Assembly (NCBI GenBank): GCA_045595705.1
Contig: JAZOBA010000116.1
Coordinates: 1-64,000 of the forward strand
Length of the DNA: 64,000 bases
Reading direction: 5' to 3'
From: JAJPXI01 sp045595705
Lineage (GTDB): Bacteria; Bacillota; Clostridia; Oscillospirales; Oscillospiraceae
A program made the position numbers and the translations under genes. This document shows positions 44,317 through 53,133 of the stretch, piece by piece. The notes under the pieces were generated by a model. That model was not told the DNA's origin, ran no database searches, and worked only from the letters and a program-made list of their open reading frames with translations. Positions within the stretch are counted from its first letter, which is position 1; the number at the start of each line of letters is the position of its first letter.

Positions 44317-44580
44317 TCAGCGGGCCAGCCAGAAAAGAACGGCCAGCTGGAGGACCAGAATCAGGGGCATGCCCACCGCGAAGTACCAGTGCTTGGTCTT
44401 GTGGCGGAAAAAACGCATTCCGATGACGGAACCCAGACTGCCGCCCAGAAGGGCGACAAGAAACAACGTGACTTCGGGGATGCGCCGCTTGTTCTGGCGG
44501 GCGTTGGCTTTGTCGGTGCCCATCAGACTGAAGGCCAGAAGGTTGATCGCAATGGCATAGACAATCAGAATCGAACTCAT
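44317..44580 (-). CDS. DUF1294 small membrane protein
   Basis: The 87-residue protein has the DUF1294 pattern: NLLAFSLMGTDKANARQNKRRIPE, LLGGSLGSVIGMRFFRHKTKH and a final hydrophobic helix, giving three membrane segments. Function unknown. The ATG overlaps the stop of the ABC-F gene by 4 nt. Confidence 0.9.
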   Translation of the reverse strand: MSSILIVYAIAINLLAFSLMGTDKANARQNKRRIPEVTLFLVALLGGSLGSVIGMRFFRHKTKHWYFAVGMPLILVLQLAVLFWLAR

Positions 44581-46172
44581 TGTTGTGCAATACTCTCCAG
44601 ATATTCATCATAGCTCATGCGTCTGTCGATGAGCTTGCCATCCTCGGTGAAATCGAAGATGCGGTTGCAGACGGTCTGCACCAGCTGGTGGTCATGCGAG
44701 GAGACCAGCACATTGCACTTGACGGCCTCCAGGCCGTTGTTGACGGCGGCAATAGACTCCAGATCCAGATGGTTGGTGGGTTGATCCAGCAGCAACACGT
44801 TGGCGCCGGACAGCATCATACGGGACAGCATGCAGCGGACCTTTTCGCCGCCGGACAGCACCTTGACGGGCTTGTAGACCTCATCGCCCGAGAAGAGCAT
44901 ACGGCCGAGGAAGCCGCGCAGGTAGCTTTCCATGGGGTCGGAAGAGAACTGACGCAGCCACTCTACCAGGTTCAGATCGCAGTTATGGAAGAACTCGGTG
45001 TTGTCCTTGGGAAAGTAGGAGAAGGTAGCCGTCTGGCCCCACTTGACATCACCCTCGTCGGGCTCCCACTCGCCGGTCAGAATCTTGAACAGAGCAGTAT
45101 GGGCGTTTTCGTTGTCACCCACAAAGGCGATCTTGTCGCCGTGCTGCACGATGAAACTGACTTTGTCCAGTACCTTGACGCCGTCCACAGTCTTGGACAC
45201 ATCGGTGACAAACAGGATGTCTTTGCCTACCTCGCGGTCGGGGCTGAAGCCCACCCAGGGATAGCGGCGGGAAGAGGCGGGAATCTCTTCCAGACTGATT
45301 TTGTCCAGCAGCTTGCGGCGTGCGGTAGCCTGCTTGGACTTGGACTTGTTGGCCGAGAAGCGGGAGATAAAGTCTTGCAGTTCCTTGATCTTCTCGGAGT
45401 TCTTCTTGTTTTGAGCCTTCATCAGGTTCTGCATCAGCTGAGAGGCGTCATACCAGAAGTCGTAGTTGCCCACGTACATCTTGATCTTGTTGTAGTCGAT
45501 GTCCACGATGTGGGTGCAGATGGTGTTCAGGAAGTGGCGGTCGTGGCTGACCACGATGACAGTGCCTTCAAAGTCCAGCAGGAAGTCTTCCAGCCAGTTG
45601 ATGGCGTTAATGTCCAGGTTGTTGGTGGGCTCATCCATCATCAGGATGTCGGGGTTACCAAACAACGCCTGAGCCAGCAGAACCTTCACCTTCAGACGGC
45701 CGTCCATGGTCTCCATGCTGTCGTAGTGCATGGAAACGGGAATGCCCAGACCTTGCAGAATGCGGGATGCGTCCGACTCGGCTTCCCAGCCGCCCAACTC
45801 GGCGTACTCTTCCTCCAGCACGCAGGCGCGCAGACCGTCTTCCTCGGTCATTTCTTCCTTCTCGTACAGGGCGTTCTTTTCCTGTCCGATGTCGTACAGG
45901 CGCTGGTTGCCCATGATGACGGTGTCCATGACGGTGTAGGCGTCGTAGGCGTTCTGGTCCTGCTTTAGAATGGACATGCGGGTGTTGGGCAGAATGTGAA
46001 CCTCGCCGGAGGTGGATTCCAACTCGCCGGACAGGATCTTCAGGAAGGTGGACTTGCCGGCGCCGTTGGCACCGATGATGCCATAGCAGTTGCCCTTGAC
46101 AAACTGCAGATCCACGTGGGAAAAGAGCGGCTGGCCGCTGTAATTCAAACTCAGGTCGGTGACTGTAATCAT
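44577..46172 (-). CDS. ABC-F family ATPase (YkpA/YbiT type) with altered motifs
   Basis: This 531-residue soluble protein has two ATP-binding domains and no membrane part. Its closest family, from memory, is Bacillus YkpA; ABC-F proteins act on the ribosome. NBD1 has an intact Walker A (GANGAGKST) and DEPTNNLD, but its signature, expected as LGGSEK/LSGGEK, reads MDGRLK (Asp157-Lys161). NBD2 has Walker A GDNENAHTAL with His358 in place of Lys (partly degenerate in the family), an intact LSGGEKVR, and LLDQPTNHLD with Gln464 in place of the catalytic Glu. The linker (SANKSKSKQATARRK) is basic. ATG 46172 with AAGGAG upstream. First gene of the run to tatD. Confidence 0.9.
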   Translation of the reverse strand: MITVTDLSLNYSGQPLFSHVDLQFVKGNCYGIIGANGAGKSTFLKILSGELESTSGEVHILPNTRMSILKQDQNAYDAYTVMDTVIMGNQRLYDIGQEKNALYEKEEMTEEDGLRACVLEEEYAELGGWEAESDASRILQGLGIPVSMHYDSMETMDGRLKVKVLLAQALFGNPDILMMDEPTNNLDINAINWLEDFLLDFEGTVIVVSHDRHFLNTICTHIVDIDYNKIKMYVGNYDFWYDASQLMQNLMKAQNKKNSEKIKELQDFISRFSANKSKSKQATARRKLLDKISLEEIPASSRRYPWVGFSPDREVGKDILFVTDVSKTVDGVKVLDKVSFIVQHGDKIAFVGDNENAHTALFKILTGEWEPDEGDVKWGQTATFSYFPKDNTEFFHNCDLNLVEWLRQFSSDPMESYLRGFLGRMLFSGDEVYKPVKVLSGGEKVRCMLSRMMLSGANVLLLDQPTNHLDLESIAAVNNGLEAVKCNVLVSSHDHQLVQTVCNRIFDFTEDGKLIDRRMSYDEYLESIAQQ

Positions 46173-46277
46173 TGCAGACTCCTTATATTATAATGATGTT
46201 TAACTAATCAAGTATATCATATTTTTCTGTCAACGCAAGGGGAAAACCGACGAAACCCATGCTGATTGGCGGTTTCG

Positions 46278-46307
46278 TTGACAGAAAACGGCCCTTCGTG
46301 CTACACT
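46278..46307 (+). promoter_or_regulatory. Promoter for rlmA
   Basis: TTGACA and TACACT with an 18-nt spacer. The -35 overlaps one arm of a 9-bp inverted repeat whose other arm (46227-46235) faces the ABC-F gene. Confidence 0.65.
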
Positions 46308-46354
46308 CAAAGCACAAGAGAAGGTGCGAAAAGCCAAAGGAGCGAGCGTGAAGT

Positions 46355-47170
46355 ATGCCAAGTTTGTTTTGCTGCCCCATCTGTGGTCAGCCGCTGGAAC
46401 GGGAGGAAAAGAGTTATACCTGTCCCAAGCGGCATTGCTATGACGTGGCCAAAGAAGGCTATGTAAACCTGCTGCCTGCCAACAAAAAACACGTCAAGGA
46501 TCCCGGCGACGATAAGGACATGGTGACGGCCCGCACCCGTTTTCTGGAGGGTGGGCATTATGCTCCGCTGCGGGATGCCCTGGCGGCCCTTGTTCTGGAG
46601 AAAAAACCGGCCGCGGTGCTGGACTCCGGCTGTGGTGAGGGCTGGTACACTGCCGGCGTATGCGAAGCCTTGCGGGGCAATGGATTGACGGACCGGGCTG
46701 CCGGCGTGGATCTGTCCCGTTCTGCCCTGAAAAAAGCGGCCCGCCGCACCAAAGAGGCGGAGTTTGCCGTGGCCTCGGTCTATCACCTTCCGGTGGCCGG
46801 CCGTTCGGTGGATATGCTGATCAATTGCTTTTCTCCGTTGGCAGCCGAGGAATTTCGCCGTGTACTGCGTCCGGAGGGATCTTTCCTGTACGTGGTTCCG
46901 GGGGCAAAGCACCTGTGGGAACTGAAGCAGGTGCTTTACGAAAATCCTTATGAAAATGCCGAAGAAGAGACAGCCTATGACGGCTTTTCTTACGAAACCA
47001 TTCTGCCGGTGGAATTCACCATGGAACTGGACGCGCCGGCGCTGCAGGACCTGTTCCGGATGACGCCCTACTGCTGGAAAACACCCAAGGCGGGCGTGGA
47101 GCGCTTGCATGCGTTGGAGGGGTTGAAGGTGAGCGCCGGCTTCCGTATTCATGTATTCCGCGCAAAATAA
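46355..47170 (+). CDS. rlmA: 23S rRNA (guanine-N1)-methyltransferase, RlmA family
   Basis: The 271-residue enzyme has an N-terminal zinc knuckle (CPICGQPL ... CPKRHCYD), then PANKKHVKDPGDDKDMVTAR, which is strongly conserved in RlmA, and a SAM-binding motif VLDSGCGEGWY. Gram-negative RlmA(I) modifies G745 and Gram-positive RlmA(II) G748 of 23S rRNA; by lineage the latter is more likely. AAAGGAG is 13 nt before ATG 46355, a rather long spacing. Single gene ending in a strong terminator. Confidence 0.9.
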   Translation: MPSLFCCPICGQPLEREEKSYTCPKRHCYDVAKEGYVNLLPANKKHVKDPGDDKDMVTARTRFLEGGHYAPLRDALAALVLEKKPAAVLDSGCGEGWYTAGVCEALRGNGLTDRAAGVDLSRSALKKAARRTKEAEFAVASVYHLPVAGRSVDMLINCFSPLAAEEFRRVLRPEGSFLYVVPGAKHLWELKQVLYENPYENAEEETAYDGFSYETILPVEFTMELDAPALQDLFRMTPYCWKTPKAGVERLHALEGLKVSAGFRIHVFRAK

Positions 47171-47182
47171 AACAACGAGTTG

Positions 47183-47228
47183 AGAAGGTTGCTTTTGACG
47201 GTGCAAAACAGGTCAAAAGCAACCTTCT
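47183..47228 (+). terminator. Terminator after rlmA
   Basis: A 17-bp perfect stem (47183-47199 with 47212-47228) with a 12-nt loop and TTTT run. Confidence 0.88.
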
Positions 47229-47233
47229 TTTGC

Positions 47234-47262
47234 TTGTATTTCACGCTTTGGTTTGGTATAAT
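47234..47262 (+). promoter_or_regulatory. Sigma-A promoter for gdpP operon
   Basis: TTGTAT and TATAAT with a 17-nt spacer and TG extension; start codon 58 nt downstream. Confidence 0.7.
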
Positions 47263-47320
47263 AATGTATCTTGGTGCGCTTATACGCACATAGAAGCATC
47301 CTGAATGAGGAGGCGACGAT

Positions 47321-49315
47321 TTGAACCGAAAGAAATTGTCCCGGTTGCTGGAACCGGGTATGCGGCTTTATTTCATCGTTATGCTGCTGTTTGCTGTGGC
47401 TGCCGCTGTGACTCACAACTATATTCTGGCTGCCGTAGAAGCGGTGATTACCGCTGCTGTTTATATCTATTTCCGGCAGGGAACCGCCCATCGCCGCAAG
47501 GAGATCCTGAAGTACATTGATTCGGTCTCCTACAACGTGGATGCGGCCACCAAGGATACCATGCTCAATGCGCCCCTGCCCATGGTGATTTTCCGCCCCG
47601 ACAGCGACGAAGTGATTTGGTCCAACGACCGTTTTCTGAAGCTGACCGGCGAGCGCGAGCATCTGTTTGATACCAAACTGTCTGCCGCCGTTCCCGGATT
47701 TTCTTCCAAGTGGCTGCTGGAGGGTAAGCACGAGAGTCCGGAAGAAGTGGCACTGGGCGACCGGCGCTATACCGTGTTCGGCCATCTGGTCCACACCGGC
47801 GATCAGGGTGGCGGCGGATTTCTGGCTACTACCTACTGGATCGATGTGACCGATTACTCCACTCTGCGGGAAATACACAACGAAAGCCGTCCTGTTGCGG
47901 CGCTGTTGCTGGTGGATAACTATGACGATGTGTTGAAAAATGTGGCTGAAAACACCCGCGCAGCCATTGTGGGTGAGATCAGTCAGAAATTGGGCGAGCT
48001 GGCCGAGGAAACCAATGGCCTGTTTGCTCAGCTGGAGCGTGACCGCTATCTGCTGATTTTTGAAGCCCGCCATCTGCCCAGACTGCAGGAGGAGAAGTTC
48101 CCCATTCTGGACGCGGTCCACAACCTCCAAAATCCCGGCGGAATTCCGGCAACTTTGTCCATCGGCGTCGGTGTGGATGCTGACAATTTCCAGGAGCTGC
48201 TTCAGTACGCCTCGCTGTCGGTCGAAATGGCCCTGTCCCGCGGCGGCGATCAGGCGGTCATCAAGAACCGATTCAATTTCGAATTTTACGGCGGCCGCAC
48301 CAAGGAGTTGGAAAAACGCACGAAGGTCAAGAGCCGCGTCATGGCCAATGCGCTTGGGGAACTGGTGGCCGATGCCTCCAAAGTGTTTATCATGGGCCAC
48401 AAAAATGCCGATCTGGACTGCATCGGCGCCGCTGCCGGCGTTTTTGCCGTTGCCCGTAAGCGCGGTATTCCGGCCTATATCATCAAGGAACCCAATCCGG
48501 CTCCTGCCGAAGACATGATCCGTCGGCTGGCCGGACTGCAGGAATACGACGGCAAGTTTGTTGCCGCGCAGGATGCACTGCTCTATGCGGACAGCAAATC
48601 CCTTCTGGTGGTGGTAGACACCAACCGACCCGAGCAGGTTTCTTCGCTGGAACTGTTGGAATCCTGCAACAAGGTGGCTGTCATTGATCACCATCGCCGC
48701 GCAGCCACTTATATTGCCGATGCCGCCCTGAACTTCCATGAACCTTATGCGTCTTCCGCCTCGGAACTGGTGGCCGAGCTGCTTCAGTACATTTTGGAGC
48801 CCGCCGATCTGCTGCGCATGGAGTCAGAGGCCCTGTTGGCTGGCATCGTGCTGGACACCAAGCATTTCACCATGCGTACCGGCGGACGGACCTTTGAGGC
48901 TGCGGCCTTCCTGCGTCGGGCGGGAGCAGACCCCAGCGAAGTGCAGGAATATTTCCAGAACGATCTGGAGGGCACCATTGCCCGCTATGACATTATCCGC
49001 AACGCAAAGCTGTACCGCAGCGATATCGCCATCGCGCAGGTGGACCACACCGTGAGCCGCATCACGGCTGCGCAGGCGGCTGACGAGTTGCTGAACATTG
49101 CCGGTATTGAAACGTCCTTCGTGCTGTTCCCGGCCGAGGACAAGATCGTGATCTCGGCCCGCAGCACGGGTGAGGTCAACGTTCAGGTCATTCTGGAAGC
49201 GCTGGGCGGCGGCGGCAACGCAGCCACGGCCGGCGCGCAGGTACCCGGTCTGTCCATGACCGATGCCGTGGAGAAGTTGACCGAATCCATCAACCAATAT
49301 CTCGAACAAGAGTAA
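47321..49315 (+). CDS. gdpP: Cyclic-di-AMP phosphodiesterase GdpP
   Basis: The 664-residue membrane enzyme hydrolyses c-di-AMP. Two N-terminal membrane helices (about residues 14-55), a PAS-like region (NAPLPMVIFRPDSDEVIW), a degenerate GGDEF domain, then the DHH domain with GHKNADLDCIGAA and VIDHHRRA and a DHHA1 domain with the GGGGN motif near the C-terminus. The start is TTG at 47321, with GAGGAGG about 7 nt upstream. The order gdpP-rplI-dnaB is the conserved Firmicutes one. Confidence 0.95.
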   Translation: MNRKKLSRLLEPGMRLYFIVMLLFAVAAAVTHNYILAAVEAVITAAVYIYFRQGTAHRRKEILKYIDSVSYNVDAATKDTMLNAPLPMVIFRPDSDEVIWSNDRFLKLTGEREHLFDTKLSAAVPGFSSKWLLEGKHESPEEVALGDRRYTVFGHLVHTGDQGGGGFLATTYWIDVTDYSTLREIHNESRPVAALLLVDNYDDVLKNVAENTRAAIVGEISQKLGELAEETNGLFAQLERDRYLLIFEARHLPRLQEEKFPILDAVHNLQNPGGIPATLSIGVGVDADNFQELLQYASLSVEMALSRGGDQAVIKNRFNFEFYGGRTKELEKRTKVKSRVMANALGELVADASKVFIMGHKNADLDCIGAAAGVFAVARKRGIPAYIIKEPNPAPAEDMIRRLAGLQEYDGKFVAAQDALLYADSKSLLVVVDTNRPEQVSSLELLESCNKVAVIDHHRRAATYIADAALNFHEPYASSASELVAELLQYILEPADLLRMESEALLAGIVLDTKHFTMRTGGRTFEAAAFLRRAGADPSEVQEYFQNDLEGTIARYDIIRNAKLYRSDIAIAQVDHTVSRITAAQAADELLNIAGIETSFVLFPAEDKIVISARSTGEVNVQVILEALGGGGNAATAGAQVPGLSMTDAVEKLTESINQYLEQE

Positions 49316-49339
49316 GAACCCATAAGGAGGAACCAAGTT

Positions 49340-49786
49340 ATGAAAGTAATTTTGCAGCAGGACGTAAAGGGTCAGGGCAAGAAGGGCCAGATGGTTAATG
49401 TTTCCGACGGCTATGCCCGCAACTTCCTGTTTCCCAAGAAGCTGGCTGTGGAGGCCACTGCCGATAACGTGAACACCATGAAACTGCAGGAGAAGGCCAA
49501 GGCCGCCAAGCTGGCCGAAGAGAAGGCGCAGGCACAGGCCATTGCCGAGCAGCTCAAGGAGATTACCGTTCGAATTGTCGCCAAGGGCGGTAACGGCGGC
49601 CGTCTGTTCGGCGCTGTTACCACCAAGGAAGTGTCCGATGCCCTGAAGGCCCAGTCCGGCATCGAGATCAACAAGGCAAAATTGGTCATGGATGAGCCTA
49701 TCAAGAGCTTTGGCGGCTATGAACTGAAGGCCAAGCTTGGTCACGATGTCAACGCCGTGGTCAAAGTTGTCGTTGTCGAAGAGTAA
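49340..49786 (+). CDS. rplI: 50S ribosomal protein L9
   Basis: The 148-residue protein begins MKVILQQDVKGQGKKGQ and continues VSDGYARNFLFPKKLAVEAT, then a long central helix and a C-terminal domain. It binds the L1 stalk base of 23S rRNA. AAGGAGG before ATG; 24 nt after gdpP. Confidence 0.97.
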   Translation: MKVILQQDVKGQGKKGQMVNVSDGYARNFLFPKKLAVEATADNVNTMKLQEKAKAAKLAEEKAQAQAIAEQLKEITVRIVAKGGNGGRLFGAVTTKEVSDALKAQSGIEINKAKLVMDEPIKSFGGYELKAKLGHDVNAVVKVVVVEE

Positions 49787-49823
49787 ACCGTTCCCCAAAA
49801 CTATTTGAAAGGAGGTGGCCCCG

Positions 49824-51170
49824 ATGGATGAATTGCTGAGCAAACAGATGCCCCATAGCACCGAAGCTGAACAGGCCGTGCTGGGTTCCATGTTTATTGA
49901 CGAAAGCTGTATCCCCGAGGTGGTCACCGCCCTGAAGCCGGAGGAATTCTACCTGCGGCAGAATCGGGAAATTTATGAAACCATTTACCGCATGGTGGAG
50001 CTGTCTGCATCCATCGATCTGGTCACCGTTTTGGACCAGATGCGGCAGAACGGAACCTTTAAGGAGAACATTACCGACCGGTACGTACTCCAATTGATGG
50101 AGATCACACCCACTGCAGCCAATGTGAAGGAGTACATCTCCATCGTGAAGGATAAGGCGCTGCTGCGCCGGGTGGCCGAAGTAGCCGGTGAGATGACCGG
50201 TATGGTCCAAACCGGTGAGGGAACCGGCGCTCAGGTGCTGGAAGCGGCCGAGCAGAAGATCTACGGCATTCGGCAGGGCCGTGCCACCCGTGGCCTGGAG
50301 CATATTTCCGCCGCCATTCAGAACGTGTATGATCGACTGGGCGAGCTGGCCTCCTCGGGCAGTGAGATTCCCGGTCTGTCCACCGGCCTGTCCGATCTGG
50401 ATCGCCGCATGACCGGCCTGAACCCCTCTGACCTGGTCATTTTGGCTGCCCGTCCCGGTATGGGCAAGACCTCCATGGCGCTGAACATGGCGCTGCACGC
50501 CGGCAAGACCTCCGGCAAGGCGGTGGTCATTTTCTCGCTGGAAATGTCCAAGGAGCAGTTGGCCATGCGTCTGATCTCCAGCGAGTGCTTTGTGGATAAC
50601 AAAAAGCTGCTGACCGGACAGGGTTTGGACATGGAGGATTGGAAACGCATTGGCGCGGCTGCCAACGCGCTGTCCCGGACCAACATCCTGCTGGATGATA
50701 ACCCGACGCTGACGGTGGCCGATATGAACGCTGCCTGCCGCCGTGTGGAAAACCTCGGTCTGGTTGTGGTGGACTATCTGCAGCTGATGTCCTCGGCCGG
50801 CGGCAAGCAGTATGCCGGCGAAAACCGTCAGCAGGCGGTGTCTGACATCTCCCGCGCCATGAAGGTCATGGCAAAAGAGCTGCGTGTGCCGGTGCTCTGT
50901 CTGTCCCAGCTGTCCCGTTCCAACGAAAAGGAAGGCAAGGTGCGTCTGCCCCGCCTGTCCGACCTGCGTGAGTCGGGCGCCATTGAGCAGGATGCCGATA
51001 TCGTCATGTTTATCCACCGCGAGGATTACTATGATGAGAACACCGAGAACAAGAACATCGCAAACTGCCTGATTGCTAAGAACCGCCACGGTGAGACCGG
51101 TGTTGTGGACCTGCAGTGGCTGCCTGAGTTCACCACCTTCCGTACCATCGAGCGGCGGTATGAGGAATAA
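49824..51170 (+). CDS. dnaB: Replicative DNA helicase DnaB
   Basis: The 448-residue hexameric helicase has the N-terminal DnaG-interacting domain (PHSTEAEQAVLGSMF), a linker, and the RecA-like motor with AARPGMGKTSMALN (Walker A), VVVDYLQLM (Walker B), and the SDLRESGAIEQDAD block. It unwinds DNA at the fork. GTG 49815 is possible, but ATG 49824 is better placed after AAAGGAGG. This is the gene called dnaC in Bacillus. Confidence 0.96.
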   Translation: MDELLSKQMPHSTEAEQAVLGSMFIDESCIPEVVTALKPEEFYLRQNREIYETIYRMVELSASIDLVTVLDQMRQNGTFKENITDRYVLQLMEITPTAANVKEYISIVKDKALLRRVAEVAGEMTGMVQTGEGTGAQVLEAAEQKIYGIRQGRATRGLEHISAAIQNVYDRLGELASSGSEIPGLSTGLSDLDRRMTGLNPSDLVILAARPGMGKTSMALNMALHAGKTSGKAVVIFSLEMSKEQLAMRLISSECFVDNKKLLTGQGLDMEDWKRIGAAANALSRTNILLDDNPTLTVADMNAACRRVENLGLVVVDYLQLMSSAGGKQYAGENRQQAVSDISRAMKVMAKELRVPVLCLSQLSRSNEKEGKVRLPRLSDLRESGAIEQDADIVMFIHREDYYDENTENKNIANCLIAKNRHGETGVVDLQWLPEFTTFRTIERRYEE

Positions 51171-51173
51171 TAA

Positions 51174-52529
51174 ATGAGCTTTTGTGCACCGGCTTTTTGT
51201 GCTGAGTGGAACCTCATTCCGGAGGGGGTTTCCGTACTGTGTGCCGTTTCGGGCGGAGCCGATTCCATGTGTCTGCTCCACTGGCTCAACAGCGCCAAAG
51301 AAGCCTTGGGGATTCGGCTGCAGGCGGCCCATTACAACCATCATCTCCGGGGCGATGAGTCCGACCGGGATGAGCGGTTTGTCCGCGATTGCTGCCAGGA
51401 ATGGGGCGTCCCGCTGATCTGCGGTGAGGGCGACGTTTCCGCCCGGGCAGCCGAGATGGGCACGGGCGTGGAAGAAACCGCCCGGGAGATGCGCTATACC
51501 TTTTTACAGAAGACGGCGCGGCAGGTTGATGCCGACTTGATTGCCGTGGCGCACAATGCCGATGACAATGTGGAGACCGTGCTGCTCCATCTGATCCGGG
51601 GCAGCGGATTGACCGGACTGACCGGAATGCTTCCCCGGCGGGATAATATTGTGCGGCCGCTTCTGACCACCACCCGTGCTGACATTGAGGATTACTGCAG
51701 CCGCTGCGGCGTGCCCTATGTGCAGGATTCCACCAATGCCGACGATACTTACAGCCGAAACCGGGTGCGCCATCGAATCATCCCCGAACTGACTGCCATG
51801 AACCCCCGCTTTGTGGAAAATTCGGTCAAACTGCTGGAACGCCTGCGGGATGATGAGAACTATCTGATTTCCCAAACCAACGTGATTTACGCCTCGGCCC
51901 GCAAGGAGGGCGAGCGTGTGATTCTGCCTGCATCGGTTATCGGCGAAATGCCCGATGCGTTGGCTCCCCGCGCAGTGCGCCGGCTGTTGGCGCAGGTCGG
52001 ACAGGAGAACTGTTCGGCGGCCCATCTGGAGAGCGTCATCGCCCTGTGCCGCACCAAGGATCCCTCGGCGCGGGTGTCGCTGCCCGGCGTGAGCGTCTGC
52101 CGTATGTATGACGAGTTGGTGTTTGTCCCGGCCGGGAGCGAGGAGAAAATTCCGGAACCGGTTCTGGTATGCCCGGAGGGTGTGACCTGTTACGGAGATA
52201 CCGGGTGGAGCATTCGATGCAGCAAGACCGAATGTCCGGCGGACGGCTCCAAAAATCCCGATTCTTTTTTTCTGGCCTGTGATAAAATAAACGGTCCTCT
52301 GATTTTGCGGCCCCGTCAGACCGGAGATCAGATCAAGTTGCCGGGACGCGGCACAAAAACGGTTAAGAAACTGTTGATTGACGAGAAGGTCCCGTTGGCA
52401 CACCGACAGCTGTTGCCGGTGCTGGCAGATGGGGACGGCGTGCTGGCGTTGGCATCCTTCGGGCCAAACGAAACCCGCCTGGCCCGGCCGGGAGAGCGCG
52501 CACTTTCCATCACATTTATGAAAGAGTGA
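51174..52529 (+). CDS. tilS: tRNA(Ile)-lysidine synthase
   Basis: The 451-residue enzyme converts the wobble C34 of tRNA-Ile(CAU) to lysidine. The N-terminal PP-loop motif is CAVSGGADSMCLL; the middle has HNADDNVETVLLHLIRGSG; the C-terminal domain has the LRPRQTGDQIKLPGRGTKTVKKL block. ATG 51174 follows the dnaB stop by 3 nt with GAGG upstream. Essential for AUA decoding. Confidence 0.94.
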   Translation: MSFCAPAFCAEWNLIPEGVSVLCAVSGGADSMCLLHWLNSAKEALGIRLQAAHYNHHLRGDESDRDERFVRDCCQEWGVPLICGEGDVSARAAEMGTGVEETAREMRYTFLQKTARQVDADLIAVAHNADDNVETVLLHLIRGSGLTGLTGMLPRRDNIVRPLLTTTRADIEDYCSRCGVPYVQDSTNADDTYSRNRVRHRIIPELTAMNPRFVENSVKLLERLRDDENYLISQTNVIYASARKEGERVILPASVIGEMPDALAPRAVRRLLAQVGQENCSAAHLESVIALCRTKDPSARVSLPGVSVCRMYDELVFVPAGSEEKIPEPVLVCPEGVTCYGDTGWSIRCSKTECPADGSKNPDSFFLACDKINGPLILRPRQTGDQIKLPGRGTKTVKKLLIDEKVPLAHRQLLPVLADGDGVLALASFGPNETRLARPGERALSITFMKE

Positions 52530-52534
52530 AGAAT

Positions 52535-53083
52535 ATGAACTATTGTGAGCAGGACATCGAACGAATCCTCTTGACCGAAGAGGAACTGAAGCAGCGCATC
52601 AAGGAGTTGGGCGCGCAGATCACCCGGGATTATCAGGACAAGGAAATTGTTCTGATCACCGTGCTGCGCGGTTCGTATATCTTTATGGCCGATCTGAGCC
52701 GTGCCATCGACCGACCCTGTATCATTGACTTTATGTCGGTTTCCTCCTACGGAAAGGGCACAGTGTCCTCCGGGCAGGTAAAGATCATCAAGGACCTGTC
52801 GGAAAATATTGAGGGCAGAGATGTCATTGTGGTGGAAGATATTTTGGACAGCGGCAACACTCTGTCCAACCTGCTGGAACTTCTTGTGACGCGTAAGCCC
52901 GCATCGGTGCGCCTGTGCACCTTGCTGGATAAGCCTGAGCGCCGGGTGAAGGACATCTCGGCCGACTACTGCGGCTTTACAATTCCTGATGCCTTCGTGG
53001 TGGGATACGGTCTGGATTATGCAGAAAAGTATAGAAACCTCCCCTATGTTGGTATACTGAAGCCGTCGGTCTACGGAGGCTGA
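52535..53083 (+). CDS. hpt: Hypoxanthine phosphoribosyltransferase
   Basis: The 182-residue enzyme salvages hypoxanthine and guanine using PRPP. The PRPP-binding loop is VVEDILDSGNTL; VLRGSYIFMADL and the late FVVGYGLDYAEKYRNLPYVG are canonical. Two starts exist, GTG 52526 (overlapping the tilS stop) and ATG 52535; I prefer the ATG. The tilS-hpt-ftsH order is conserved in Firmicutes. Confidence 0.95.
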   Translation: MNYCEQDIERILLTEEELKQRIKELGAQITRDYQDKEIVLITVLRGSYIFMADLSRAIDRPCIIDFMSVSSYGKGTVSSGQVKIIKDLSENIEGRDVIVVEDILDSGNTLSNLLELLVTRKPASVRLCTLLDKPERRVKDISADYCGFTIPDAFVVGYGLDYAEKYRNLPYVGILKPSVYGG

Positions 53084-53133
53084 ACTACAGACCGTGCGTA
53101 TGGCACGGACAAACCGGAAAGAAGTGTTGATGT

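Noticed and set aside
44580..45968. A 462-codon open frame opposite the ABC-F gene
   Set aside because: Antisense shadow rich in Val, Gln and His without ribosome site or motif; the ABC-F motifs on the minus strand are decisive.
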